In this document: one piece after another, positions 1 through 7,711 of the stretch | How the letters are laid out: every line of letters begins with the position of its first letter | How positions within the stretch are numbered: position 1 is the stretch's first letter | Source: JBEVOS01 sp964563395 | GTDB lineage: Bacteria > Pseudomonadota > Alphaproteobacteria > Caulobacterales > Aquidulcibacteraceae | Length of the DNA stretch: 18,679 nucleotides | NCBI GenBank assembly: GCA_964563395.1 | Contig: CAZLWK010000042.1 | Coordinates: 1-18,679 of the forward strand | Reading direction: 5' to 3' | Translations under genes and position numbers: made by a program | The notes under the pieces: model-generated | Seen by the model: only the letters and a program-made list of their open reading frames with translations | Told to the model about the DNA's origin: nothing | Databases searched by the model: none

Positions 1-359
1 TCGCGTATGCCGCTGGTGTGAGTCAGCAGATGGCGCACTGTGATGCGGTCCGCCTCGCTGTGAAGGCGTCGAGCGATAGGATCGGGAAAAACCCCGAAGG
101 ATACAAAGCGCGCGTCAAGCCCGGCTTCACCCAGCGCGCCCTCTTCCCAAAGTCCGAGCACGATCGCCGCCGTCATCGCTTTGGCGACGCTGGCGACATG
201 AAAAACAGAATCGGTCTGCATGGGAGCGTCCGTCCGCGCCTCGCCATGCGCTGCGGCGAACAAGACACGGCCTGCGCCATCTTCGATGCGGACAACGGCG
301 TTGCGTATCCCCGGCGTGCGCGCGAGCGCCGCAAACGCGCTGGACGCCGCCTCAGCCAC
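1..359 (-). CDS. Serine hydrolase, beta-lactamase/esterase fold (partial, N-terminal part)
   Basis: About 119 N-terminal residues are visible; the rest lies beyond base 1. The translation contains SVAK at residues 57-60, which is the SxxK nucleophile motif of class C beta-lactamase-like hydrolases and penicillin-binding-protein-like esterases. It is followed by the family's usual LLTHTSGI stretch. No signal peptide is seen, so a cytoplasmic esterase, lactonase or peptidase fits better than a secreted beta-lactamase. The start is inferred as GTG at 359, giving an 8-bp overlap with the end of the upstream isomerase gene, so the two are probably translationally coupled. It is the last visible gene of the minus-strand catabolic operon. 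The family call is secure; the substrate is unknown, and an ester or amide bond in the operon's substrate is the natural guess. Confidence 0.8.
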   Translation of the reverse strand, partial: MAEAASSAFAALARTPGIRNAVVRIEDGAGRVLFAAAHGEARTDAPMQTDSVFHVASVAKAMTAAIVLGLWEEGALGEAGLDARFVSFGVFPDPIARRLHSEADRITVRHLLTHTSGIR

Positions 360-1146
360 GTTCGGCCAAACGTGGCAGCCAACCCAGTGTCTCGAGTGTA
401 GGACGAGACGGCATGTATTCAGCACCGTACCAGCCGGCATAACCAGCCGCTTCGATCTCCGCGAACAGCGAAGCGAAATCGAGCGCGCCCTCGCCAGGCG
501 GCGTACGCCCGGGAACATCCGAGAATTGGATGTGGCTGACGAGCCCGGCATGGTCGGCATAGAGGCGCGCAGGATGCTCGCCGTTGCGGGCGACGTGATA
601 GAGATCGAACAGGATGCCCACCGCGCCCTTGTAATGCGCCTCGATCAGCGCGGCGACCTCCGCCGTCGATGCGAATAGCGCATCGGGGAAGTCGGCGCGA
701 TTGATGGCTTCGATCACGAGCTGCGCGCGCACGTCGCGCTTGTCAGCCTCGGTCAGCGCCATATCGAGATTACGCCGGTAAGCATCGAGACAAGGTTCGC
801 GCTCCGCGCCTGCGAGGCGTGACGGGCCAATATGGATGAAGCGCGGCGCTAAGTGACCGGCGGCGTCGAGCGCTTGCAGAAACGCATCGCGAAACGCCGC
901 CTCGCGCCCGGGCGCACCCGAAAGCCCTGCGCCGCCACTTAAAAAATCGCCCATCGGCACATTGATAAGAACAATCTCGACCCCGGCGGCACGTGCTGCC
1001 CTGGCCAAAGCATCGGGTGCGGCTTCGCCGAGCATCTGTATCTCCGCGCCCGCGAATCCCGCCCGCGCCGCCTCTGAGAAACGCGCCTCGGGCGCAAATT
1101 CGCGAAACATCATGGAAACGCTGGTGGAGAATGTGCGCCTGTTCAC
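352..1146 (-). CDS. Hydroxypyruvate isomerase family TIM-barrel protein
   Basis: The 264-residue protein belongs to the xylose-isomerase-like TIM barrels of the Hyi/OtnI type, whose characterised members interconvert hydroxypyruvate and tartronate semialdehyde or related keto sugars acids. Visible family marks are LINVPMGDF (60-68), VIEAIN with E146, FDLYH (180-184), HIQFSDVPGR (205-214) with PGEG after it, and YGAEY with E243 followed by a TLGWL terminus. E146 and E243 are the likely acid/base and metal-binding pair. Length is normal for the family (about 260). The start is GTG at 1146, forming a GTGA 4-bp overlap with the stop of the aminotransferase upstream. Lying next to two aminotransferases, and with a tartronate-semialdehyde-reductase-type enzyme in the same regulon, it may handle a three-carbon hydroxy-oxo acid. 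The exact substrate is inferred. Confidence 0.83.
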   Translation of the reverse strand: MNRRTFSTSVSMMFREFAPEARFSEAARAGFAGAEIQMLGEAAPDALARAARAAGVEIVLINVPMGDFLSGGAGLSGAPGREAAFRDAFLQALDAAGHLAPRFIHIGPSRLAGAEREPCLDAYRRNLDMALTEADKRDVRAQLVIEAINRADFPDALFASTAEVAALIEAHYKGAVGILFDLYHVARNGEHPARLYADHAGLVSHIQFSDVPGRTPPGEGALDFASLFAEIEAAGYAGWYGAEYMPSRPTLETLGWLPRLAERG

Positions 1147-2474
1147 GCGGCCGCCTCCAGCCGGAATTCACGTAGGGCCGCACCCGCACGTTCGATCGTC
1201 TCGTCGATGTCAGCGTCGCGCATCGGCGTCGATCCGACCATTAGACCGCGTGTGGCGATCAGTAGGCCGGCGTTTAGCATGTGGCGATGCAAAATGCGCA
1301 TGCGGCTCAGATAGTCCGGACCGGAGCGCAGGTAGAATTCACGATAATTGCGCGCCGGCTCGCGGAAGAATTGCAGGCTGGACATGGAGCTCACGCCATT
1401 GATGCGCATCTCAAGACCAAGATCGGCGATCACCCGCGTCAGCCCATCGCGCAAGCGCGCGCCATGCGCATCGAGTTGTGCGAAAGCTTCCGGCGTCAGC
1501 GCCCGCATCGCCGCGACGCCGGCGCTCATGCTCATTGGATTCCCGGTGAACGTGCCGCTATGGCTCATCTTCAGCGGCCCTGCGAGATCGTCGAACACCG
1601 CCATCGCCGCACGCGTGCCGCCCACCGCACCGATCGGCAGGCCGCCGCCGATGATCTTGCCGAGCACGGTCAAATCCGGCGTGACACCGATTAGACCCTG
1701 CGCGCCCCGATAGCTGGCGCGCCCGCAAAACACCTCATCGAAGATCAGCACGATGCCGTTTGCCGTACAGAAGGCGCGAATCTTCTCCAGCCATGCTGTC
1801 TCCGCCATCGCGAAACCAAGGCGCGCCGGAATGGGATCGAGGATCACGGCGGCAAGCGCATGTTTCTCCTCTTCCAAGCGCGCGAGCGCCGCATCCGCGT
1901 TGAACGGAAAGATCACCGCTTCATCCAGAAGGGATTGCGGCGTTCCTTGCGCCAGAGGCGGCGCCGCTGGCCGCGCCTCGGGCCCCCAATTGGCCGGCGT
2001 GGGCAGGAAGCTTGCTTCGACAAGATCGAACTGGCCATGATAGCCCCCTTCGGCCTTGGCGATTTTGCTGCGCCCGGTGAGCGCGCGCGCGGCCTTGATC
2101 GCCACCATCACCGCTTCGGTGCCGCTGTTGCAGAATCGAACCTGATCGATCCCCGGCCAGCGCGCGACGATAAGCTCGGAAAGCTCGATCTCGATTTCAG
2201 CCGGCAAGATGCAGCTCAGCATGCGCTCGGCCTGGGTGCGCAAAGATTCGACGATCGGCGCGAACCCGTAGCCGTGGATATTGGTGGAAAAATTATTGAC
2301 CCAATCGATGTAAGTGGCGCCATCCACATCGATGAGCCGGCATCCTTCCCCACGCTCTGCATAGATCACGTAGGGCGCGAACGTGATCATGTGACGCGTA
2401 TTGCCGCCCGGCTGAACACGCTTGGCGCGCGCGAACAGCTGCGCCGATTTGGATGCGGGATCGGGAAAGCTCAT
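1143..2474 (-). CDS. PLP-dependent class III aminotransferase, glutamate-1-semialdehyde aminomutase-like (paralogue 1)
   Basis: This fold-type I PLP enzyme has 443 residues. It carries NSGTE (116-120, phosphate-group binding), GGYHGQ (143-148), FDEV with D246 contacting the pyridine nitrogen, and GKIIGGGLP with K273 as the Schiff-base lysine. All catalytic residues are present. The N-terminal PGGNTR (22-27) resembles beta-phenylalanine aminotransferases more than true HemL, which usually reads PGGVNSPVR. A catabolic beta-amino or omega-amino acid transaminase is therefore more likely than heme biosynthesis. The start is ATG at 2474, inside an ATGA overlap with the protease stop and behind a GGAGAG-type ribosome site. 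An in-frame upstream start at 2495 is possible but would deepen the overlap. It is a paralogue of the aminotransferase at 3560-4897. Class is certain; substrate is inferred. Confidence 0.88.
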   Translation of the reverse strand: MSFPDPASKSAQLFARAKRVQPGGNTRHMITFAPYVIYAERGEGCRLIDVDGATYIDWVNNFSTNIHGYGFAPIVESLRTQAERMLSCILPAEIEIELSELIVARWPGIDQVRFCNSGTEAVMVAIKAARALTGRSKIAKAEGGYHGQFDLVEASFLPTPANWGPEARPAAPPLAQGTPQSLLDEAVIFPFNADAALARLEEEKHALAAVILDPIPARLGFAMAETAWLEKIRAFCTANGIVLIFDEVFCGRASYRGAQGLIGVTPDLTVLGKIIGGGLPIGAVGGTRAAMAVFDDLAGPLKMSHSGTFTGNPMSMSAGVAAMRALTPEAFAQLDAHGARLRDGLTRVIADLGLEMRINGVSSMSSLQFFREPARNYREFYLRSGPDYLSRMRILHRHMLNAGLLIATRGLMVGSTPMRDADIDETIERAGAALREFRLEAAA

Positions 2475-3532
2475 GCCCGCTCTCTCCGCGCCCAAAGCAT
2501 CGAAGGGTCACGCTCCCCGTTCTCGCCATGCAGGCGCCGCCGGGCGCGCCAGCCAAGATCGGGTCCTGCAATCACGAGAATCAAGGCCGCGAGTGCGATC
2601 CAGACGATGATGCTGTGATTGTAGAGATTTCCGCCCCCGCCCGCGCCGGATTCCTCCAGCTTAAAGGCGCCATAAAACATGTTTAGACTGCCATGGATCA
2701 TGATTGCGGGGAGCACGCTGCCGCCGGAGAGGTTCACGAAATAGACCATCACAATGGTCGAGGCGCAGCATGTTACGATGAAGAGGCTTTGCCCCAGCAG
2801 CATGTGCGGTATCGTAAGTTCGCCCGTGAGCAGCAGCGGAATCTCGCGCGGGAAATGCCACAGCGCCCACAGGGCGCCCAGGATCAGCGCGGCGCCAAGC
2901 GGCGAACCCAGCGTGCTCGCGAGCCTTGGCCAGGCAAAGCCGCGCCAACCCAATTCTTCAAAGAGCGCACCCTGATTTGCAAAGAGCGCGACGATCCATG
3001 CGCTCGCGAAAATCGCGGGCGATTGAAGGCCGAACTCGCGGATCAGAACGGCGAGTGCGTCGGGGCCCGTCAAGAAATAGGCGGACGCCGCGCACAGCGC
3101 CGCAACGCCGGCGATCGCAAGCGTCAGCGCCGCATAAAGGCGCAACCCATCGCGCCATGACTGGTCGCCACGCACCGGACGATAAAGCGACAGCAGCGCC
3201 TTCAGGCCCGGCCATCCCCACCCAATCGCGACGACGATCAGCGCCGCGACCGTAGGCGCGCCGGGAAAGAACAGGAAGGGCGAAACCTGAGGGACCGCGA
3301 TATAGGACAGGATGCTCAGCGGCGCGCCATCGCTATGCGCGGCAAGCAGCGGATGCTCTGCCGCGACGCGCGCGCGCTCGCCGTAATAATACTCGGCCAG
3401 ATTGACCCCCGGCCCGTAAGCGTCGGGAAACATGCCGTTCGCAATGATCGCGTAGGTCCAGAGCGCCATCGCGATCGACACGGCGATCATGTAGAAGCAG
3501 AGGAATGGCCGCCGCCTGACGAACTCGCCCAT
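2471..3532 (-). CDS. CPBP family intramembrane glutamic endopeptidase (CAAX protease/Abi)
   Basis: The 353-residue polytopic membrane protein has about eight hydrophobic segments. The family's catalytic motifs are all present. EELGWRG gives the EExxxR motif (E192, E193, R197). A WHF segment supplies H226 and IMIHGSLNMF supplies H280. These match type II CAAX prenyl endopeptidases and bacterial CPBP proteases, whose active site lies within the membrane. A GTG at 3559, directly after the stop of the upstream gene, is an alternative start nine codons longer. ATG at 3532 is preferred because it sits just before the first membrane helix. It overlaps the next gene by ATGA. Its placement inside a metabolic operon, between two paralogous aminotransferases, is unusual. 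It could process or degrade a membrane partner such as the receptor, or mature a peptide; neither is shown by the sequence. Confidence 0.87.
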   Translation of the reverse strand: MGEFVRRRPFLCFYMIAVSIAMALWTYAIIANGMFPDAYGPGVNLAEYYYGERARVAAEHPLLAAHSDGAPLSILSYIAVPQVSPFLFFPGAPTVAALIVVAIGWGWPGLKALLSLYRPVRGDQSWRDGLRLYAALTLAIAGVAALCAASAYFLTGPDALAVLIREFGLQSPAIFASAWIVALFANQGALFEELGWRGFAWPRLASTLGSPLGAALILGALWALWHFPREIPLLLTGELTIPHMLLGQSLFIVTCCASTIVMVYFVNLSGGSVLPAIMIHGSLNMFYGAFKLEESGAGGGGNLYNHSIIVWIALAALILVIAGPDLGWRARRRLHGENGERDPSMLWARRERA

Positions 3533-3559
3533 AAGATTTGCCCCGCCTGCGCCGGCCAC

Positions 3560-4897
3560 TCACATGCTCTGATATCGCGTGAAGGCGCGACGGGCCGCGT
3601 CGATTGTGAAATCGATGTCGTCGTTTGTCATCGGCGTCGAGCCCACAAAACCGCCACGCATGGTCAAAAGACCCTCCTCCAACAGAAGCCGCTGCACGAC
3701 AGGTAGACGCGCACCGAGATCAGTCGCCACGGCATAGGCTAATTCACGATAATTTCGCATCGGCTTTGTCGTCATGACGAGGCCCGAAAGAGAGCCCTCG
3801 CCCAAAACCACCCCATCCAGCTTCAGGTCAGCGCAGATCTTGGACAGGCCGGCGCGCAGACGCTCGCCTTTGGCCGCCAGATCGTCAAAGGCTGCAGGCG
3901 TGAGCAGCGAGAGCGATGTGTAGCCCATCGCCATCGCCATGGGATTAGCAGTGAAGGTGCCGCTATGTTTGATTTTCGGATCGCCCGCATCGACCTCGAA
4001 CACGGACATGAATTCACGCTTGCCGCCAAGGCCCCCGACGGGGATGCCTCCGCCGATGATCTTGCCCATGGTCGTAAGGTCCGGTGTGATGCCGATCTGA
4101 CCCTGATAGCCGCTGTAGCCGGCGCGGAGCGACCATACTTCGTCGAAGATGAGCAAGATGCCGAGGCGCGCCGTCTCCTCGCGCAGCATCTCTAGGAATG
4201 CGCGATCAGGCTGCACCATGCCGAGCTGCAGGCGCTGCGGATCGAGGATAATTGCGGCGAGTCGGTCGGCTTCGGCGCGCAAAATCTCGCGCGTGGCTTC
4301 AATATCGTTGAGCGGCAGAATGGTGACGAGATCGAGCAGCGCCTTGGGATGGCCTGCCTGATAAGCCGTCGCATTCGGCCGCTTGGCATCGCCCCATTCG
4401 TCGGGCTTCGACTGGAAGCTCGCCTCTAAAAGATCAAATTGGCCGTGATAGCCGCCCTCCATCTTCGCAATCTTCGGCTTGCCGGTATAGGCGCGCGCGG
4501 CTTTCACGGCGATCTGATTGGCTTCCGTCCCGCTGTTCATGAAGCGTACGCGTTCAAGCGATGGAATGCGCGCGCACAGCGTCTCCGCGAGCTTGACCTC
4601 CCATTCCGTGGGCAGCACGGCGGACATGAGACGTGCGCCTTGCGCGGCGAGCATCTCAACGAGCTCGCGCTTGTTGTGACCGTGGATCAGGGAAGAAAAA
4701 TTGTTCACCCAATCGATCTTGCGGGCGCCCTCCACGTCGGTGATCCAGCAGCCGTCCGCATGCGCGGCGTAAACAGGATGCGGCTTGGCGACGACGAGAT
4801 GGCGCGTATAGCCTGACGGCATGACGGCGCGCGCGCGCTCGAAGATACGCGCGGAGACGCTTGGCTCGGCGCTTTGTGTTGCATACGCTTCAGCCAT
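3560..4897 (-). CDS. PLP-dependent class III aminotransferase, glutamate-1-semialdehyde aminomutase-like (paralogue 2)
   Basis: The 445-residue enzyme has the complete fold-type I set: NSGTE (121-125), EGGYHGQ (147-153), FDEV with D252, and MGKIIGGGIP with K279 as the PLP lysine. It shares WVNNFS, GGYHGQFDL and EASF segments with the aminotransferase at 1143-2474, so the two are paralogues from an old duplication. Its N-terminal motif is PSGYTR (27-32), where the paralogue has PGGNTR. This region forms part of the substrate carboxylate pocket in beta-phenylalanine aminotransferases, which suggests different substrates or a heteromeric arrangement. The start ATG at 4897 overlaps the BKACE stop by one base (TGATG) and follows AGGTGA at good spacing. 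It is followed immediately by the CPBP protease. A role in removing amino groups from, or adding them to, a pathway intermediate is inferred. Confidence 0.88.
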   Translation of the reverse strand: MAEAYATQSAEPSVSARIFERARAVMPSGYTRHLVVAKPHPVYAAHADGCWITDVEGARKIDWVNNFSSLIHGHNKRELVEMLAAQGARLMSAVLPTEWEVKLAETLCARIPSLERVRFMNSGTEANQIAVKAARAYTGKPKIAKMEGGYHGQFDLLEASFQSKPDEWGDAKRPNATAYQAGHPKALLDLVTILPLNDIEATREILRAEADRLAAIILDPQRLQLGMVQPDRAFLEMLREETARLGILLIFDEVWSLRAGYSGYQGQIGITPDLTTMGKIIGGGIPVGGLGGKREFMSVFEVDAGDPKIKHSGTFTANPMAMAMGYTSLSLLTPAAFDDLAAKGERLRAGLSKICADLKLDGVVLGEGSLSGLVMTTKPMRNYRELAYAVATDLGARLPVVQRLLLEEGLLTMRGGFVGSTPMTNDDIDFTIDAARRAFTRYQSM

Positions 4898-5883
4898 CAG
4901 AATTTCACCTGATCTTTGCCCTTGGTGCCCAAGATCGCGCGCGCCTCATCAGGCGTGGCGACCTCAAGGCCGAGTTCTTCAACAATGCGCCGGATGCGAC
5001 CGACCTGCTCGGCGCTGGATTTCGCCAGCTGCCCCTTGCCGTACCAAAGACTGTCCTCAAGCCCGACGCGGACATTGCCACCAAGGATCGCAGCCTGTGT
5101 CGTCAGTCTGATTTGATCCTTACCGGCAGCCAGCACGGACCAGTAATAATCGTCGCCGAATAATTCGTCGGCGGTCTCCTTGAAATGCAGGACATGGCGC
5201 GGATTTGTGCCGATCCCGCCGAGGAAGCCGAACACCGATTGAATAAAGAAGGGCGGCTTTACATGGCCCATCTCCTGCAAGACCTTCAGCGCATAGAGAT
5301 GGCCGATATCGAAGCACTCATATTCGAAGGTGACGCCGCGCTCTTGGCCGAGTTCCTTGGCGATGCGTTCCATGCTCGCCCAGGTGTTCATCATCGTGGA
5401 ATCGCGCGTCGTCGCGATGAACAGCTTCTCCCAATCGCGCAAGCTGTCGAATTCAACCCGACCACCCATCATCCAACTGGCCACATTCATTGGGCCCATA
5501 TTGAATGAGGTGATTTCCGGTTCGAACCGCTTTGGCGCGGCGAGGCGCTCTTCGATCACTTCGGCCCAAGCGGTCTTCACATCGAAACCACCCGTCTCCC
5601 TATTGCGGCGGATCGCCGGCTGGCCCGTCGTGATGTTGATGATAACGTCCGAGCGTTGCTTGATGCGCGAGAGATAGAGCCCATAGACGTCGGGATCGGT
5701 GACCGGGCATCCAGTCTCCGGATCGCGCGCATGAAGATGGACGATCGCCGCGCCCGCTTCGGCGGCGGCGACCGAATCGTCGATGATTTGCTCGGGCGTG
5801 ATCGGCAGATAGGGCGACATGAAGGGCATATGCATCGCCCCAGTCGTCGCGCTGGTGATGATCACTTTCGGCGTTTTTCTCAT
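4897..5883 (-). CDS. Beta-keto acid cleavage enzyme (BKACE, DUF849; Kce-like)
   Basis: The 328-residue protein matches the BKACE family, whose founding member is 3-keto-5-aminohexanoate cleavage enzyme. Family members condense a beta-keto acid with acetyl-CoA and release acetoacetate plus a new acyl-CoA, using a TIM barrel and a divalent metal. The HLHARDP motif provides H49 and H51 as metal ligands. GNVRVGLED (269-277) provides E276, the likely third ligand, and D277. FGFLGGIG (218-225) and the KGQLAKSSAEQV end are also typical. Start ATG at 5883 has a strong GGGAGG ribosome site and lies one base after the SDR stop. In this operon the beta-keto acid could come from the SDR (oxidised hydroxyl) or from a beta-transaminase. 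Family is secure; the side-chain specificity cannot be read from the sequence. Confidence 0.92.
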   Translation of the reverse strand: MRKTPKVIITSATTGAMHMPFMSPYLPITPEQIIDDSVAAAEAGAAIVHLHARDPETGCPVTDPDVYGLYLSRIKQRSDVIINITTGQPAIRRNRETGGFDVKTAWAEVIEERLAAPKRFEPEITSFNMGPMNVASWMMGGRVEFDSLRDWEKLFIATTRDSTMMNTWASMERIAKELGQERGVTFEYECFDIGHLYALKVLQEMGHVKPPFFIQSVFGFLGGIGTNPRHVLHFKETADELFGDDYYWSVLAAGKDQIRLTTQAAILGGNVRVGLEDSLWYGKGQLAKSSAEQVGRIRRIVEELGLEVATPDEARAILGTKGKDQVKF

Positions 5884-5884
5884 T

Positions 5885-6697
5885 CTATCCTCCCATCGCG
5901 CGCGCGATCGCCGCCGGCGACAGCGCGGCGCCGCCCGTCAAGCTCTGGCCGCCGTCGCACGCGAGGATCGCGCCGGTGACATACGAGGCGGCGTTGGACG
6001 CGAGAAACACGGCCATCGCGGCGACTTCGGCTTTTGTGCCGAAGCGGCCGAGCGCCGTGGACGCCTCGACAGCGCGGCGCATTTCAGGGCTAGGCGCGAG
6101 GCGCGCCATGCCCTCCGTTTCGTCAATCGGGCCGGGCACAATGGCGTTGACGCGCACGCCGGCGCCGCCCCATTCCAGCGCCAGCACGCGCGTCAACATG
6201 TCGATGCCGGCCTTCGCGGCGCACACATGCGCCTGGCCGAAGAACGGCGCGCTCGACTGCGGCGCGGAGATATTGATCATGGATGCGCCAGGCTTGGCCG
6301 CAATTTCATAAGCGGCGCGCAGCACGTTGAACGTGCCGATCAGATCAATATCCACGACCTTCTTGAACGCATTGGCGGACATCGCGGCCGCAGGCGCAAT
6401 GAAATTGCCCGCGGCCCCCGACACGATAATCGACGGCGCGCCGTGCGCGCGTGCGGCGGCTGCAAGCGCGCCCGCGACACTCTCATAATCGCGCACATCC
6501 GCCGGGAAGCCGATCGCGCCAGGCCCCAGGGCGGCGACCGCCGCATCGACCTTGTCCTGCTTGCGACTCATCACCGCGACGCGCGCGCCCTCGGCGGCGA
6601 ACGCGTGCGCGATCGCCAGATTGATGCCGCTCGTGCCGCCGGCGACGAACGCCGCGCGCCCGGCGAGCCGGCCGCTGGATTTAGATTCTGCACTCAT
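5885..6697 (-). CDS. SDR oxidoreductase, 2,4-dienoyl-CoA reductase (DECR2)-like
   Basis: The 270-residue Rossmann protein has a GGTSGINLAIA cofactor loop (20-30), an SGAAGNF segment (93-99) in place of NNAG, and the FKKVVDIDLIGTFNV helix typical of the TER/DECR branch of short-chain dehydrogenases. The classical YxxxK motif is replaced by HVCAAK, with H157 at the Tyr position and K162 retained. Loss of this Tyr is usual in peroxisomal-type 2,4-dienoyl-CoA reductases, so the enzyme is probably active. The end VNAIVPGPI-x-ETEG also fits that branch. Start ATG at 6697 follows GGGAGG. An upstream in-frame TTG at 6742 is rejected because it lies inside the promoter and operator. It is the first gene of the operon, one base before BKACE, so it may reduce or oxidise the acyl intermediate that BKACE cleaves. 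Confidence 0.87.
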   Translation of the reverse strand: MSAESKSSGRLAGRAAFVAGGTSGINLAIAHAFAAEGARVAVMSRKQDKVDAAVAALGPGAIGFPADVRDYESVAGALAAAARAHGAPSIIVSGAAGNFIAPAAAMSANAFKKVVDIDLIGTFNVLRAAYEIAAKPGASMINISAPQSSAPFFGQAHVCAAKAGIDMLTRVLALEWGGAGVRVNAIVPGPIDETEGMARLAPSPEMRRAVEASTALGRFGTKAEVAAMAVFLASNAASYVTGAILACDGGQSLTGGAALSPAAIARAMGG

Positions 6698-6738
6698 GAA
6701 AGCGGAGCCCTCCCGGGCGTCTTTCGTTCTTGCCGACC

Positions 6739-6767
6739 ACAATATGACCTTTGAGTCATATCAGCAA
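6739..6767 (-). promoter_or_regulatory. Promoter of the SDR-BKACE operon
   Basis: Reading the minus strand, TTGCTG (6767-6762) and TATTGT (6744-6739) are separated by 17 bases, a reasonable sigma-70-like pair. The spacer is filled by the palindrome at 6742-6761, so a bound repressor would block polymerase. The start codon lies 41 bases downstream of the -10 box. The receptor promoter shows the same TTGCT element in the same relation to its palindrome. Confidence 0.55.
6742..6761. promoter_or_regulatory. Palindromic operator 1 (probable TetR site)
   Basis: Perfect 7-bp arms ATATGAC and GTCATAT flank a 6-bp centre. The 16-bp core ATGACCTTTGAGTCAT matches the two palindromes at 11981-11996 and 12055-12070 in arm sequence and spacing. 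It lies between the -35 and -10 boxes of the SDR operon. Assignment to the TetR protein encoded at 7708-8430 is inferred from proximity and from the repetition at three promoters. Confidence 0.75.
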
Positions 6768-6811
6768 GCGAGAAAAGCGTGCGCGTGTGAAAAGATTGAA
6801 TTGAAGCGCAT

Positions 6812-7711
6812 TCAAAGCGCTATGGGCTTGAGCTCTGAGAGATGAAGGTAGAGCGCGCTGTGATCGAGCTCACCGCGCCCATTGGCGCACATGTCGGCGT
6901 AGAGCGTGCGCGCAAGCTCGGCGAAAGGAAGCGCCACGCTCATGCGCGCCGCCAGAGCGGTGACGGTGGCGAGATCCTTGTATTGGATCGCGGCATAGGC
7001 GCCGGGCGCGAAACGATGCTCCAGAATTCGTGCGCCGTGTTGGCGCCAAATCGTGGAATCGGCGAACCCGCCTTGCAGCGCCTGATGCACCGCCGCGGGA
7101 TCGCCCCCGCCTGCCTCTACCAGCAGCAAGGCTTCGGATATGGCGCCGATCGTGACGCCGACTATGAGCTGATTGGCGAGCTTGGCGAGCTGGCCTGTTC
7201 CAACCGGGCCGACATGCGTAACGCGGCCGAGCGCCTCAAGCACATGGCGCGCCTTCGCCAGCGCCTCACCATCGCCACCCGCCATGATCGAAAGGCTCGC
7301 CTCGACCGCGCCTTTCTCACCCCCTGAAACGGGTGCATCCACATAGCGCACGCCCAACGCGGCGAGCCGTTTGGCCTGCGATTTGGATGTCTCCACTGGA
7401 ATGGAGCTCATCACGATGACGGTTGCGCCCGGCGCCAGAGCTTCGGCGACGCCCGCCTGCCCCTCGGCGCCGAACAACATGGCGTCGCAAGCGGGTCCAT
7501 CCGTCAGCATGAGAATGACGTACGCCGCCTCCTCAACGCAGGAGTGCGCATCGTCGAAGGCCGTAACGCCATTTCCTTGAAGCACGCGCGCCTTCTCCGG
7601 CGTGCGATTCCAGGCGCGGACCGCAAAGCCCGCGCGTGCAAGATTGCGCGCCATCGGCGCGCCCATGATTCCAACGCCCAGCACGCTGACGCGCACGCCG
7701 GCGCCGTTCAC
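6812..7711 (-). CDS. NAD(P)-dependent beta-hydroxyacid dehydrogenase (2-hydroxy-3-oxopropionate reductase/3-hydroxyisobutyrate dehydrogenase family)
   Basis: The 299-residue enzyme has the family Rossmann motif GVGIMGAPMARNL (12-24), the substrate-binding DAPVSGG (125-131), and GTGQLAKLANQ with catalytic K177. A C-terminal KDL helix follows. Such enzymes reduce tartronate semialdehyde to D-glycerate or oxidise 3-hydroxyisobutyrate and similar beta-hydroxyacids. The start is GTG at 7711 in a GTGA overlap with the TetR stop; a second GTG five codons in is an alternative. It is the last gene of the receptor-SMP-30-TetR operon. A hydroxypyruvate-isomerase-family protein in the same regulon makes the tartronate semialdehyde reductase reading attractive, but family members are hard to tell apart from sequence alone. 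Confidence 0.88.
   Translation of the reverse strand: MNGAGVRVSVLGVGIMGAPMARNLARAGFAVRAWNRTPEKARVLQGNGVTAFDDAHSCVEEAAYVILMLTDGPACDAMLFGAEGQAGVAEALAPGATVIVMSSIPVETSKSQAKRLAALGVRYVDAPVSGGEKGAVEASLSIMAGGDGEALAKARHVLEALGRVTHVGPVGTGQLAKLANQLIVGVTIGAISEALLLVEAGGGDPAAVHQALQGGFADSTIWRQHGARILEHRFAPGAYAAIQYKDLATVTALAARMSVALPFAELARTLYADMCANGRGELDHSALYLHLSELKPIAL

Noticed and set aside
3770..3781. CGTCATGACG palindrome as a fourth operator
   Set aside because: It lies inside the aminotransferase coding region and lacks the 6-base centre of the three intergenic sites.
1143..4897. Aminotransferases as heme biosynthesis HemL
   Set aside because: Two copies in a catabolic operon and PGGNTR/PSGYTR motifs in place of PGGVNSPVR argue against it, although the fold is the same.
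5819..6754. A 311-codon open frame on the plus strand
   Set aside because: Antisense to the SDR and the start of BKACE, His/Arg-rich low-complexity translation, and it would cross the operator.
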